This document shows, piece by piece, positions 1-6,995 of a stretch of DNA of 7,658 bases; the first letter of the stretch is position 1; each line of letters begins with the position of its first letter. Source of the DNA: Eubacteriaceae bacterium (GTDB lineage Bacteria > Bacillota > Clostridia > Eubacteriales > UBA1433). Location of the stretch: positions 1 through 7,658 of the forward strand of contig JAAZOI010000254.1 of the NCBI GenBank assembly GCA_012797825.1, in the 5' to 3' direction. Under the pieces are notes generated by a model that made no database searches, was not told the DNA's origin, and saw only the letters and a list, made by a program, of their open reading frames with translations. Both the position numbers and the translations under genes were made by a program.

Positions 1-2415
1 AAAGTAAGCGAAAACATAACGCTTTATGCTAAATGGGATAAAAACAACGTAAAATTTGAAGTAAACGGCGGAAGCGCGGTTGACAACATTTCATGCGTGC
101 CATACGGCGAGAAAATAAGCAAGCCTTTAAATGTTACAAAAAAATACTATACATTAAACGGCTGGAAATACCTCGATGAGAATGGCGTATGGAAGATATG
201 GGATTTTGATACCGATGCTGTTTGCAGGGCTGTTACGCTTTACGCAGACTGGGCATATACCTCGTGCGCGATAAACGTTTCAGCAAATAGCGACTTATAC
301 GGCACTGTTAGCGGAAGCGGAGTATATGAGATAAACAGCACTGTTATACTTAAAGCAACCCCGAATGCAGGATACGGATTTATATGCTGGATGGATGGAG
401 ATACTGAAGTATCTTATGATTATATTTATATATTCTCAGCGGCAGGGCAGCGAAACCTTACGGCCAAATTTGCGCCGCTGTCAGCTCCTTTAATATCTGC
501 TGTAACGGCAGACTACGACAGAATAACACTAAACTGGAATGATATAGCAGGAGCAACTGCTTATGAAGTATACCGCGCAACTTCAAGCACAGGGACGTAT
601 ACAAAAATTTATACAGACAATTGCTTAAGCTATACCGATACGCCTCTTACTATAGGAAAGTATTATTACTATAAAGTAAGAGCCGTATGCGACGCGGGTA
701 ATACTGTTACATACAGCGCGTACTCCGCGGTGAAATACGCAAAAACCGCTTTGCTAACCCCGGTTATAACAGTTACATCCGCCAGATATGACAAAATAAA
801 TATAAGCTGGAACGCGGTTAACGGTGCTACGGGATATAAGGTATACCGCGCAACTTCAAAAACGGGCTATTATTCGCTTGTAACGACGACAAAATATACA
901 AGCTACACAAATACCGGAAGAATTACCGGCAAATATTACTATTATAAAGTAATTGCCTACAGAACATACGCGGGGGTAACCTCATACAGCTCGTATTCAT
1001 CCGTTAAATACGCAAAGGCGATACCTTCGGCCACAGTATCTTCCGCATCATCTTACAGCTATAACAGCGTATATGTAAGCTGGGGCGCAGTTTCAGGAGC
1101 GAGCGGATATGAGATATATTACTGCACGACACAAAACGGCACTTATAAACTGTTAAAAGCGACAACGGCCAGATACTATGTGCACGGAAGTCTTGTTACG
1201 GGAAACAATTACTACTATAAAGTAAGACCGTACCATATTGAAGGAAGAACAAAAATATACGGCTCCTTTAGCCAGGTAACGTCCGCAATGCCCGTACCCT
1301 CTAAACCCGCGCCATTAGCGGACAACGCATCATATACCAGCAATATAATTACATGGGCGCAAGTTGCCGGCGCAAGCGGTTATGAGATATATCAAACGAA
1401 TGAAGCTGGAATTGACGAAATTTTACTTTCGGACACTGGCGCGTTAAGAACATATACCCATACTGCTCTTATTACAAACCAAATTTACTATTATAAAATA
1501 AAAGCTTACAGAACTATGAGCGGCTTAAAGGTATACGGTGATTTCAGCGCGGCAGTATCATCAATACCTGTACCTACGTCTCCCGTTAACTTAAAAGTAA
1601 CGCTTAACTCGTATAACAGCTTAAATATTACCTGGAATGCGGTTGAAGGAGCAACGGGTTACGAAATAAGCAGAAGCTTATCAAGCGCAAGCGGTTTTAC
1701 TTCTATCGATACAACTGAAAACGCAAGTTATCTAGATAACAGCCTTATAACAGGCAAAACGTATTATTACAAAGTCAGAGCAATAATAGACGGCATACCG
1801 GTTGTGTACGGCGATTACAGCATAGCTGCAGGTTTAAAAGTAATACCGACAACGCCTGTTTTGACAGTAAGCGCGCTTGCTTATAACAGCCTTTATATTA
1901 GCTGGGATGAAGTTGCGGGAGCAACAGCATATAATATATACCGCGCAACATCAAGCAAAGGAACATACTCTCTTATAAAAACAATTACTGACGGCAGCAC
2001 ATCGTATGTAAACTCCGGCCTTGCGACAGGAAGCACATACTATTATAAAGTGCTTGCCTGCAGGAAAGAAGGCGCAGTAACAACATACAGTGCTTATTCA
2101 ACCATAAAATACGCTAAAGTTATACCTGCCGCTCCAACGTGGGCGGCTGCGCAAAGCGCGTCGTCTGCAAGCGTTACAATAACGTGGAACGCGGTAAGCG
2201 GAGCAAGCGGATACACGGTATACCGTTTAACGCCTTCTACAGGCCTATATAACTCTATTGCAACATTAACAGGTGTAAACAGTGTAAGCTATACAAATAC
2301 AGGTTTAGCAGCAGGCACAACGTACACTTATAAAGTAGCGGCTTATAGACTTGTAGGAACGACTAAAGTATACGGCGGATATTCGGAGGTTGTGTCGGCC
2401 GCGCCTGAACAATAA
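1..2415 (+). CDS. Extracellular multidomain repeat protein (InlB-type repeats plus seven FnIII-like domains), 5'-truncated by the window
   Basis: The frame is open from base 1, so the gene begins upstream. The GTG at 97 is internal, because the residues before it already belong to a repeat. In window-frame residues, 1-13 end one Listeria-Bacteroides repeat (ITLYAKW) and 19-84 form a full one (VNGGS, VPYG, LNGW, VTLYADW). Residues 90-159 match a divergent InlB B-type repeat (GTVSGSGVYE, LKATPNAGYGF, LTAKF). Residues 161-804 hold seven FnIII-like domains of about 91 residues, each with a W near the start, GA[ST]GY, YYYK and Y..[YF]S. Such proteins are secreted or surface-bound in Clostridia and usually serve adhesion or act as spacers between functional domains. 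This assignment is from the family, and the role is unknown because the N-terminal part is missing. The C-terminus (VVSAAPEQ) has no LPXTG, SLH or other anchor. The gene ends with TAA TAA TAG in frame and a terminator. Confidence 0.9.
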   Translation, partial: KVSENITLYAKWDKNNVKFEVNGGSAVDNISCVPYGEKISKPLNVTKKYYTLNGWKYLDENGVWKIWDFDTDAVCRAVTLYADWAYTSCAINVSANSDLYGTVSGSGVYEINSTVILKATPNAGYGFICWMDGDTEVSYDYIYIFSAAGQRNLTAKFAPLSAPLISAVTADYDRITLNWNDIAGATAYEVYRATSSTGTYTKIYTDNCLSYTDTPLTIGKYYYYKVRAVCDAGNTVTYSAYSAVKYAKTALLTPVITVTSARYDKINISWNAVNGATGYKVYRATSKTGYYSLVTTTKYTSYTNTGRITGKYYYYKVIAYRTYAGVTSYSSYSSVKYAKAIPSATVSSASSYSYNSVYVSWGAVSGASGYEIYYCTTQNGTYKLLKATTARYYVHGSLVTGNNYYYKVRPYHIEGRTKIYGSFSQVTSAMPVPSKPAPLADNASYTSNIITWAQVAGASGYEIYQTNEAGIDEILLSDTGALRTYTHTALITNQIYYYKIKAYRTMSGLKVYGDFSAAVSSIPVPTSPVNLKVTLNSYNSLNITWNAVEGATGYEISRSLSSASGFTSIDTTENASYLDNSLITGKTYYYKVRAIIDGIPVVYGDYSIAAGLKVIPTTPVLTVSALAYNSLYISWDEVAGATAYNIYRATSSKGTYSLIKTITDGSTSYVNSGLATGSTYYYKVLACRKEGAVTTYSAYSTIKYAKVIPAAPTWAAAQSASSASVTITWNAVSGASGYTVYRLTPSTGLYNSIATLTGVNSVSYTNTGLAAGTTYTYKVAAYRLVGTTKVYGGYSEVVSAAPEQ
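484..2412 (+). repeat. Seven tandem FnIII-like coding repeats
   Basis: The conserved tryptophan codons fall at 535, 808, 1081, 1354, 1633, 1903 and 2185. The first four are exactly 273 bp apart, and the later spacings are 279, 270 and 282 bp. Units 1, 2 and 6 keep almost the same DNA over the YRATS segment (near 570, 843 and 1938), while units 3-5 have diverged. This suggests growth by unequal recombination followed by drift. The repeats code for protein and are not a CRISPR or satellite array. Confidence 0.9.
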
Positions 2416-2433
2416 TAATAGAAAACATAATTT

Positions 2434-2460
2434 AAGACAGCTAAAAGCTGTCTTTTTTTT
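2434..2460 (+). terminator. Rho-independent terminator of the repeat-protein gene
   Basis: AAGACAGCT (2434-2442) pairs perfectly with AGCTGTCTT (2446-2454) around an AAA loop and runs into an unbroken T tract to 2460. It lies 18 bp past the stop codon. On the opposite strand the hairpin is not followed by a T run, so it mainly serves the plus-strand gene. Confidence 0.9.
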
Positions 2461-2525
2461 GAGATAATATTTATTTAAATATGTAAACGCTACTTAACAG
2501 CAGTTTTCATATTTATTCGCATACA

Positions 2526-3056
2526 TTAATAAACATCAACCGCGACAAATTTATATGATTTGATATCTCTTATATTAGGCACATATCCCTGTGCAGTGAA
2601 TTTCCACGTTCCGCCCGACTCGAAATTGTTTATGCAGGCAAAGGCTACGCCTATTTGGTTTCCGTCTTTATCGTACAAGTTAAATGAAATCTGAACGAAA
2701 GGGCACAGCTTTGATGAATTATTTTTTATTATTCCGTTTATGTAATAGCAGCTTCCGTCGTTATGAGTGGTGATGTCGCCTATAAGCTCGAATTTTTTTT
2801 TATTAAATACCTGCACAATTGCTGTTTCTTCTGTTTTGTCAATTTTAGTTTTACCATCAAATTTCTGGGCTATTGTGTTTAAAGCTAAATCAGGGAAGGA
2901 TAGCATAACAGCGGCGCATGCCACAATTACAACGCAGGCGTAAATCCACCATTTTTTATAAAAAGGACTGCTTAATTTTCTGCCGCATTTGGAGCATGTT
3001 TTTTCATTTCCTACAAGGACATTGTTGCAAGATTTGCAGAACCTCACTTTTGCCAA
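2526..3056 (-). CDS. Zinc-ribbon, single-pass membrane protein with extracytoplasmic FxLYD domain
   Basis: The 176-residue protein starts with a zinc ribbon (C7, C10, C21, C24), a basic stretch (FYKK), and one membrane helix at about 36-54. The outer domain spans about 78-176 and contains YYINGIIKNNS and ISFNLYDKDGNQIG, the pattern of FxLYD domains, which are beta-sandwich ectodomains of unknown role. The basic residues before the helix put the zinc ribbon in the cytoplasm. I chose the TTG at 3056 because GGGAG (3069-3065) sits 8 bases before it. The upstream in-frame TTG at 3071 overlaps no usable ribosome binding site and would swallow this one. Three cysteines (103, 118, 141) lie in the outer domain. 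The gene is separated from the upstream operon by a terminator at 3141-3174, and I see no convincing promoter of its own, so it may depend on read-through or a weak AT-rich promoter. Function is unknown. Confidence 0.85.
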   Translation of the reverse strand: MAKVRFCKSCNNVLVGNEKTCSKCGRKLSSPFYKKWWIYACVVIVACAAVMLSFPDLALNTIAQKFDGKTKIDKTEETAIVQVFNKKKFELIGDITTHNDGSCYYINGIIKNNSSKLCPFVQISFNLYDKDGNQIGVAFACINNFESGGTWKFTAQGYVPNIRDIKSYKFVAVDVY

Positions 3057-3140
3057 TTTAATCACTCCCAAAATTTATATTTCACTAATATATTATTTTG
3101 TTAATTTATTTTTATTACTTTTTTATATAAAATGATTGGG

Positions 3141-3174
3141 ACAAATAAAAAATACAGCTATTTAAGCTGTATTT
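3141..3174 (-). terminator. Rho-independent terminator closing the four-gene minus-strand operon
   Basis: AAATACAGCT (3150-3159) pairs perfectly with AGCTGTATTT (3165-3174) around a 5-base loop. Read on the minus strand, the hairpin is followed by TTTTTATTTGT. It lies 91 bases past the stop of the lipoprotein gene and before the start of the FxLYD gene. The plus strand has no T run after the hairpin. Confidence 0.8.
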
Positions 3175-3265
3175 GGTGATTAAAAGATAATTTGTATTTT
3201 TATAAAACTGCTGTTTCAAATAATCTTGTAATTAATAATTATGTATAATTTTACCATAGTCTAAA

Positions 3266-3841
3266 TTAATTAGAAACTTCATAATAAAACCAGTGATCAA
3301 TAATTTTTTCCGTATAAAACGACCCGTTACCGAATGTCCATCCGATTCCCATCTGTTTTTTAAAATCATCCATGCCATACCAGCCATGAGGCAAATTATC
3401 CTCAGAATAATAAAAACCATACATTTTTGTCAACTTCCCGTTGGCGTTATAGGTCTCATAGCTTTCATATGACACGACATAAGGTTTATCTTTAATGTCG
3501 CTTGCTATTTCCATTACGCAGTCTTTAGCGAGTATTTGTGAAAATATATCGTTCTTTAATTTCACAAATTGGTTAGTTCCGGTTACGTTATCAATATACA
3601 ACCCGCTGATATCTTTAGGATAATTAATGGAATTTCTGCTTAACGGAACTTTTTCCGTAGTAGAAATAACAGTAAAATCTTTAAATTTCATTTTCTTAAA
3701 TTCTGCGTTTACTTTTAATAGTAATTGTTGATTATCGTTAACAAACGAGGTTATGTTTTCTTTGTATTTAGAGCCGCCGCATGATGAAGTAAAAATACAA
3801 GCAAAAATTATAAGAGCAATAATAACAATTTTTCTTTTCAT
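3266..3841 (-). CDS. Putative lipoprotein of unknown function
   Basis: This 191-residue protein has a basic N-terminus (MKRK), a hydrophobic stretch at 5-17 and a lipobox-like ending FTSSC, with C21 as the likely lipidated residue followed by GGS. The mature part would therefore be membrane-anchored outside the cell. T at -3 is not the classic lipobox residue, so lipidation is likely but not certain. The rest (about 25-191) is soluble and mixed in character, rich in aromatic residues near the end (YGFYYSEDNLPHGWYG and HWFYYEV). I recognise no family. The start at 3841 is preferred over the ATG at 3856 because the GAGGA of the ribosome binding site (3852-3848) lies between them, 6 bases before the chosen ATG. 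It is the last gene of the apparent operon, 55 bp after the DUF6273 gene, and is followed by a terminator. Confidence 0.8.
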   Translation of the reverse strand: MKRKIVIIALIIFACIFTSSCGGSKYKENITSFVNDNQQLLLKVNAEFKKMKFKDFTVISTTEKVPLSRNSINYPKDISGLYIDNVTGTNQFVKLKNDIFSQILAKDCVMEIASDIKDKPYVVSYESYETYNANGKLTKMYGFYYSEDNLPHGWYGMDDFKKQMGIGWTFGNGSFYTEKIIDHWFYYEVSN

Positions 3842-3896
3842 ATTCTTTCCTCTCATATTTAAATTTAATATAAAACTAAAATTAAAACATAATAAT

Positions 3897-5000
3897 TTAC
3901 TGCGGAGTATCGAGTTTTATCCAAATAGCGGGGCGGACAGCACAATTTCTCATTCCACTGTAATCTATATTGCCATCCGAAGTAACAAAGGCTGCGTCTT
4001 CGCCATCAAGTCCCGGAGAGCGTAACCACCAAAAATATATGTAGCTTTTCGCATAACTTCTATAACCGCCTTTATATTTAGCAAATTCTGTAGATTTTGC
4101 GATTCTATCGTTTTTGTCGGCAAAATATTGCAGGAGTTCTTGCTCGCTTAGAAGAAATATTTTATCTGTTGTGTCTTTACCGCCGCTTATTTTGTATTTT
4201 GCATTATCCGCTGTTTTTAAATTTGATAATATTATCCTTTTTTGTTCATCTTTGGAAAATGCTGTATTAATAAAGTTATTATTAAGCCAATTGCGCATAG
4301 GACTTATATCCCATGTTACTTTTTTATATCGCTCGGCATATTCCATGCAATCAAGCAGATTATCAGTTATCAATAAAGCCTTTTCGTCTTCTACGGCAAG
4401 CACGCGCCAAGAAATTGCTTCTTTACCGTTTGTGAGTACATTATCTTGCTCGTAGTTTCCAAAAGTTATTATATCGCCGACTTTAAGCTCATAAAATTTA
4501 TACTTATTAAACAGCATTTCACTGTCTTTATAGATGCCCAAATTTTTATACAACGCAGTTGCTTCATAATACTGTCCGCTGCAAATATATACATTGGCTT
4601 GAAGATATCTGCATTCATTATATTGTAATTTGCTATCCTTATAATTGCTAATCCTATAAAATATATCTGCCGCTTTAATATAGTTTGTTTCATTTTTAAG
4701 CTCAACTGCTTTGCTGTATCTTACGCCCGGTATTATTAATGCAAATAAAACAACCATTAAAATAATAAAAGCGATAACAGAAGGTATAAGTACTTTTGCT
4801 ACTTTTGCAGTGTGCTTTATATTTTCTTTACGCAATTCCTTATTATTCTGCTCTTGTTTTTCTATCTGCTCAATTTTAAGTTTTTCGAAAATTTCCGCAG
4901 GCAATGGCTGCTGATTTCCGCAGTACTCGCATACTACTATCATTAATTCTTTGTCAGGTATAATTTTTCCGCCGCAAGAGATGCATTTTAATTCTTCCAT
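3897..5000 (-). CDS. Zinc-ribbon/TM/TPR-like protein with C-terminal DUF6273 domain (copy A)
   Basis: The 367-residue protein has a zinc ribbon (C6, C9, C24, C27) and a charged, probably helical linker (35-65). One membrane helix (about 70-91) follows, then two 37-residue TPR-like repeats (about 96-132 and 133-169, each with YKDS), then a DUF6273 domain (about 174-363). In the last, GDIITFGNYEQD, ISWRVL, MRNWLNN, FLLSEQEL, WWLRSPG and VRPAIW are visible. DUF6273 has no established activity. Its ending resembles the C-type-lectin/FGE-like pattern seen in DUF1566 and Fib_succ_major domains, which is my inference from motif order. The C-terminal part should be outside the cell. The start has AAGGA 6 bases upstream. 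It is paralogous to the next upstream gene, aligning without gaps to about residue 222. Its first codons match the DNA of the gene starting at 6724. Confidence 0.88.
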   Translation of the reverse strand: MEELKCISCGGKIIPDKELMIVVCEYCGNQQPLPAEIFEKLKIEQIEKQEQNNKELRKENIKHTAKVAKVLIPSVIAFIILMVVLFALIIPGVRYSKAVELKNETNYIKAADIFYRISNYKDSKLQYNECRYLQANVYICSGQYYEATALYKNLGIYKDSEMLFNKYKFYELKVGDIITFGNYEQDNVLTNGKEAISWRVLAVEDEKALLITDNLLDCMEYAERYKKVTWDISPMRNWLNNNFINTAFSKDEQKRIILSNLKTADNAKYKISGGKDTTDKIFLLSEQELLQYFADKNDRIAKSTEFAKYKGGYRSYAKSYIYFWWLRSPGLDGEDAAFVTSDGNIDYSGMRNCAVRPAIWIKLDTPQ

Positions 5001-5020
5001 AATAGTTCCTTTATTTTAAT

Positions 5021-6121
5021 TTATTCAGCAGTGTCAAGTTTTACCCATATTGCAGGGCGGACATCCCTGGAGTCTCTATTATAATAAGATATATAGCCTC
5101 CTGTACTAACATATGCTGCATTTTTTTCGTAAGTATTATATGTCCTCAACCACCAATCATAAGTTGCATATTCATAATGACCATATTTATGTTTTGATTT
5201 GGCATATTCAGTCGGTTTTGTTAATCTGTCTGTTTTGTTCGGCAGATACAAATTGAGTTCGTTTTCACTCAAAAGAAACACTTTATCAACTGTATCACTT
5301 CCTTTTGTTGCGCTTTTATATTTATTGGTATCTTCAGTATGTAATTGCATTGGCAGTATTTTCTTTTGTTCCTCTTCAGAAAACGTATTATTAAAGAATT
5401 CATTATTTAACCATTTGCGAATAGAAGACACCTCCCATGTTACTGTAACATCATCTGAATATTCCATACATTCAAGGGATTTATCAGAAATTAAAAGCGC
5501 TTTTCTTTCATCTACTGTTAAAACTCGCCACGAAATTTCTCCTTTTCCATTGATAAGATTGTTATCCTGTTCATAACTACCTAATTTAATGATATCTCCA
5601 GTTTTCAACTCATAAAACTTATATTGTTCATACAGTTTCTTACTGTCTTTATATTCACCGAGTGTTACCAATATTAAAGACGCATTTCGGTACTCCTTAG
5701 CGTTTATATAATCAACAGACTGAAGGTAACTACATTCACGCATTTTTGTTTTACTGTCTTTGTAGCCTTCAAGTTCTTGAAAAATTTTAGCCGCATTTAA
5801 ATACTGTTTATCATTTATTAAATTATTGGCCTTATTATATTTGACAGCAGGAATAAGAATATTAACTGAAAAAATAATTAAAACAACAAGTACGCAAATT
5901 ATTGGAAAAGCAATAAATAATTTCGTTTTAAAACTCTTAACAATTTCAGCGTTCAATTTTTCCTCTTGCTGTTCCTGCAGTTGTATTTTGTTTCTTTTTA
6001 TTCTATCTTGTATTTCTTCATCAAGCGGTTGCTCTGCACCGCAATGAGGACACATGCTAATCATCTTATCTTTATCAATATTCAGTTTTCCGCCACATAT
6101 GCCGCATTTCATAATATTCAT
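5021..6121 (-). CDS. Zinc-ribbon/TM/TPR-like protein with C-terminal DUF6273 domain (copy B)
   Basis: The 366-residue protein has the same plan as its downstream paralogue: zinc ribbon (C6, C9, C24, C27), charged linker (36-66), membrane helix (about 68-91), two TPR-like repeats (96-132 and 133-169, both with YKDSK), and DUF6273 (about 174-362). By eye roughly half of the aligned residues are identical, with the frame motifs kept (YELKTGDII, SYEQDN, ISWRVL, RKWLNN, FLLSENEL, WWLR, VRPAIWVKLDT). The segment between WWLR and VRPA differs most, and here it is rich in Tyr and Asn. The ATG at 6121 has GAGG 8 bases upstream; a second in-frame ATG at 6112 lacks this. Gaps to its neighbours are 27 and 20 bp, supporting cotranscription. 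Biochemical role is unknown. Confidence 0.88.
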   Translation of the reverse strand: MNIMKCGICGGKLNIDKDKMISMCPHCGAEQPLDEEIQDRIKRNKIQLQEQQEEKLNAEIVKSFKTKLFIAFPIICVLVVLIIFSVNILIPAVKYNKANNLINDKQYLNAAKIFQELEGYKDSKTKMRECSYLQSVDYINAKEYRNASLILVTLGEYKDSKKLYEQYKFYELKTGDIIKLGSYEQDNNLINGKGEISWRVLTVDERKALLISDKSLECMEYSDDVTVTWEVSSIRKWLNNEFFNNTFSEEEQKKILPMQLHTEDTNKYKSATKGSDTVDKVFLLSENELNLYLPNKTDRLTKPTEYAKSKHKYGHYEYATYDWWLRTYNTYEKNAAYVSTGGYISYYNRDSRDVRPAIWVKLDTAE

Positions 6122-6148
6122 ATTGCTTACCTCAAATATAATATTTAG

Positions 6149-6724
6149 CTAATATCCTAAAACTGTAAATTTAAAAACTTCATCCGGTTTTTTACTTGAC
6201 CCTATATAAATTTCTACTGTGTAATTTCCCTCAGGCCATGTTTTATCATTTGTTATACAGCTACAGATATAACTTTTACTGAAATATTGAGTTGTTGCAA
6301 TATTTTCTCCATCATGTTTCCATTTAAAAGTAACTACGCCAACTTCATCAACATTATTCAAATATCCTGTAACTATTAATTCATTAACGGGAGTATAGTA
6401 ACAGGTAACATATTCAGTAGGCCGTTCGTTATAATCGAGATTTTTAGCCAGACGAACTGTACTTATATAAACCACTGAGTTATGGACACAGATTATTACT
6501 ATAAAAATACTTATTAGTAATAAAGCAATAAATATACTTCTTTTATTTAATCTTGCCTGCTTTTGGGCTTTGTGTAAGTTTTTTTGTCTATATTCGTATT
6601 CAATATTTTCAATAACATCTTCAGGCAATGCCTGCTCCGTGCCGCAGTACTCGCATACGCCAATCATCAGGTCTTCGTTAATATCTACTTTTCCGCCGCA
6701 AGAGATGCATTTTAATTCTTCCAT
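6149..6724 (-). CDS. Zinc-ribbon, single-pass membrane protein with small Ig-like ectodomain; first gene of the operon
   Basis: The 191-residue protein has a zinc ribbon (C6, C9, C24, C27), a polar basic linker (about 41-61), one membrane helix (about 62-82), and an outer domain (about 105-190). That domain looks like a short beta sandwich: alternating strands, FKWKHDGENI, then WPEGNYTVEIYI and a final FKFTV. I infer an Ig-like fold from this pattern and cannot assign a family. The start at 6724 is supported by AAGGA 8 bases upstream. The in-frame TTG at 6745 lies upstream of that site and is rejected. The zinc ribbon's coding DNA is almost the same as that of the gene starting at 5000 although the outer domains are unrelated. 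Cysteines 108, 154 and 156 lie in the outer domain. Function is unknown. Confidence 0.82.
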   Translation of the reverse strand: MEELKCISCGGKVDINEDLMIGVCEYCGTEQALPEDVIENIEYEYRQKNLHKAQKQARLNKRSIFIALLLISIFIVIICVHNSVVYISTVRLAKNLDYNERPTEYVTCYYTPVNELIVTGYLNNVDEVGVVTFKWKHDGENIATTQYFSKSYICSCITNDKTWPEGNYTVEIYIGSSKKPDEVFKFTVLGY

Positions 6725-6762
6725 ATATTTATTCCTTAACCGCAATATAATTTATATACATA

Positions 6763-6792
6763 ATTATATATAATAATTATTATTCAAAGCAA
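6763..6792 (-). promoter_or_regulatory. Candidate sigma-A promoter of the minus-strand operon
   Basis: On the minus strand, TTGCTT (6792-6787) and TATAAT (6768-6763) are 18 bases apart. This would start transcription about 30 bases before the ATG at 6724, leaving room for its ribosome binding site. A second possible promoter lies upstream, with TTCACT (6860-6855) and TATAAT (6836-6831), also 18 bases apart. The region is very AT-rich, so chance matches are possible. Confidence 0.45.
6770..6783. promoter_or_regulatory. Perfect 14-bp AT-only palindrome inside the promoter spacer
   Basis: ATAATAATTATTAT is its own reverse complement and sits between the -35 and -10 of the candidate operon promoter, a place where a repressor could act. 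It is made only of A and T in AT-rich DNA, so it may be chance. It does not fit the PerR or Fur consensus. Confidence 0.2.
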
Positions 6793-6934
6793 TATAAATA
6801 TTTTCATTTTTAATTATTTAATTTAATAATATTATAACACATAGTTATGCAGGCAGTGAATTAAATATCAGTATTGATTGTATATAATTTTATTTTAACA
6901 AATTATATAAGTTTACTAATAACCCATAAAAATG

Positions 6935-6963
6935 TTTACAAAAAGACATATCTAATATATAAT
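6935..6963 (+). promoter_or_regulatory. Sigma-A promoter of the desulfoferrodoxin gene
   Basis: TTTACA (6935-6940) and a perfect TATAAT (6958-6963) are separated by 17 bases, which is near consensus. Transcription should start near 6970, giving a leader of about 26 bases. No PerR-like inverted repeat overlaps it, so expression may be constitutive. Confidence 0.8.
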
Positions 6964-6995
6964 GATGTAAATTAAAAAAGAAAGGATAGAAAATT

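Noticed and set aside
484..2412. CRISPR-like or satellite repeat array
   Set aside because: The period is about 273 bp, the frame is open throughout, and the units translate to FnIII-like domains.
3232..3420. Small minus-strand open frame of 62 codons
   Set aside because: It overlaps the lipoprotein gene in another frame, lacks a ribosome binding site, and has no recognisable content.
3897..6121. Diversity-generating retroelement targets (lectin-like tails with variable residues)
   Set aside because: No reverse transcriptase or template repeat is in the window. The two genes also differ at silent and non-adenine positions along their whole length, as expected of old paralogues.
4114..6148. 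Several plus-strand open frames opposite the two DUF6273 genes
   Set aside because: They are shadows of the minus-strand coding frames, with low-complexity composition and no ribosome binding sites.
6770..6783. PerR or Fur box controlling the desulfoferrodoxin gene
   Set aside because: The palindrome lacks the PerR consensus arrangement, lies about 150 bases upstream of the desulfoferrodoxin promoter, and sits nearer the divergent operon.
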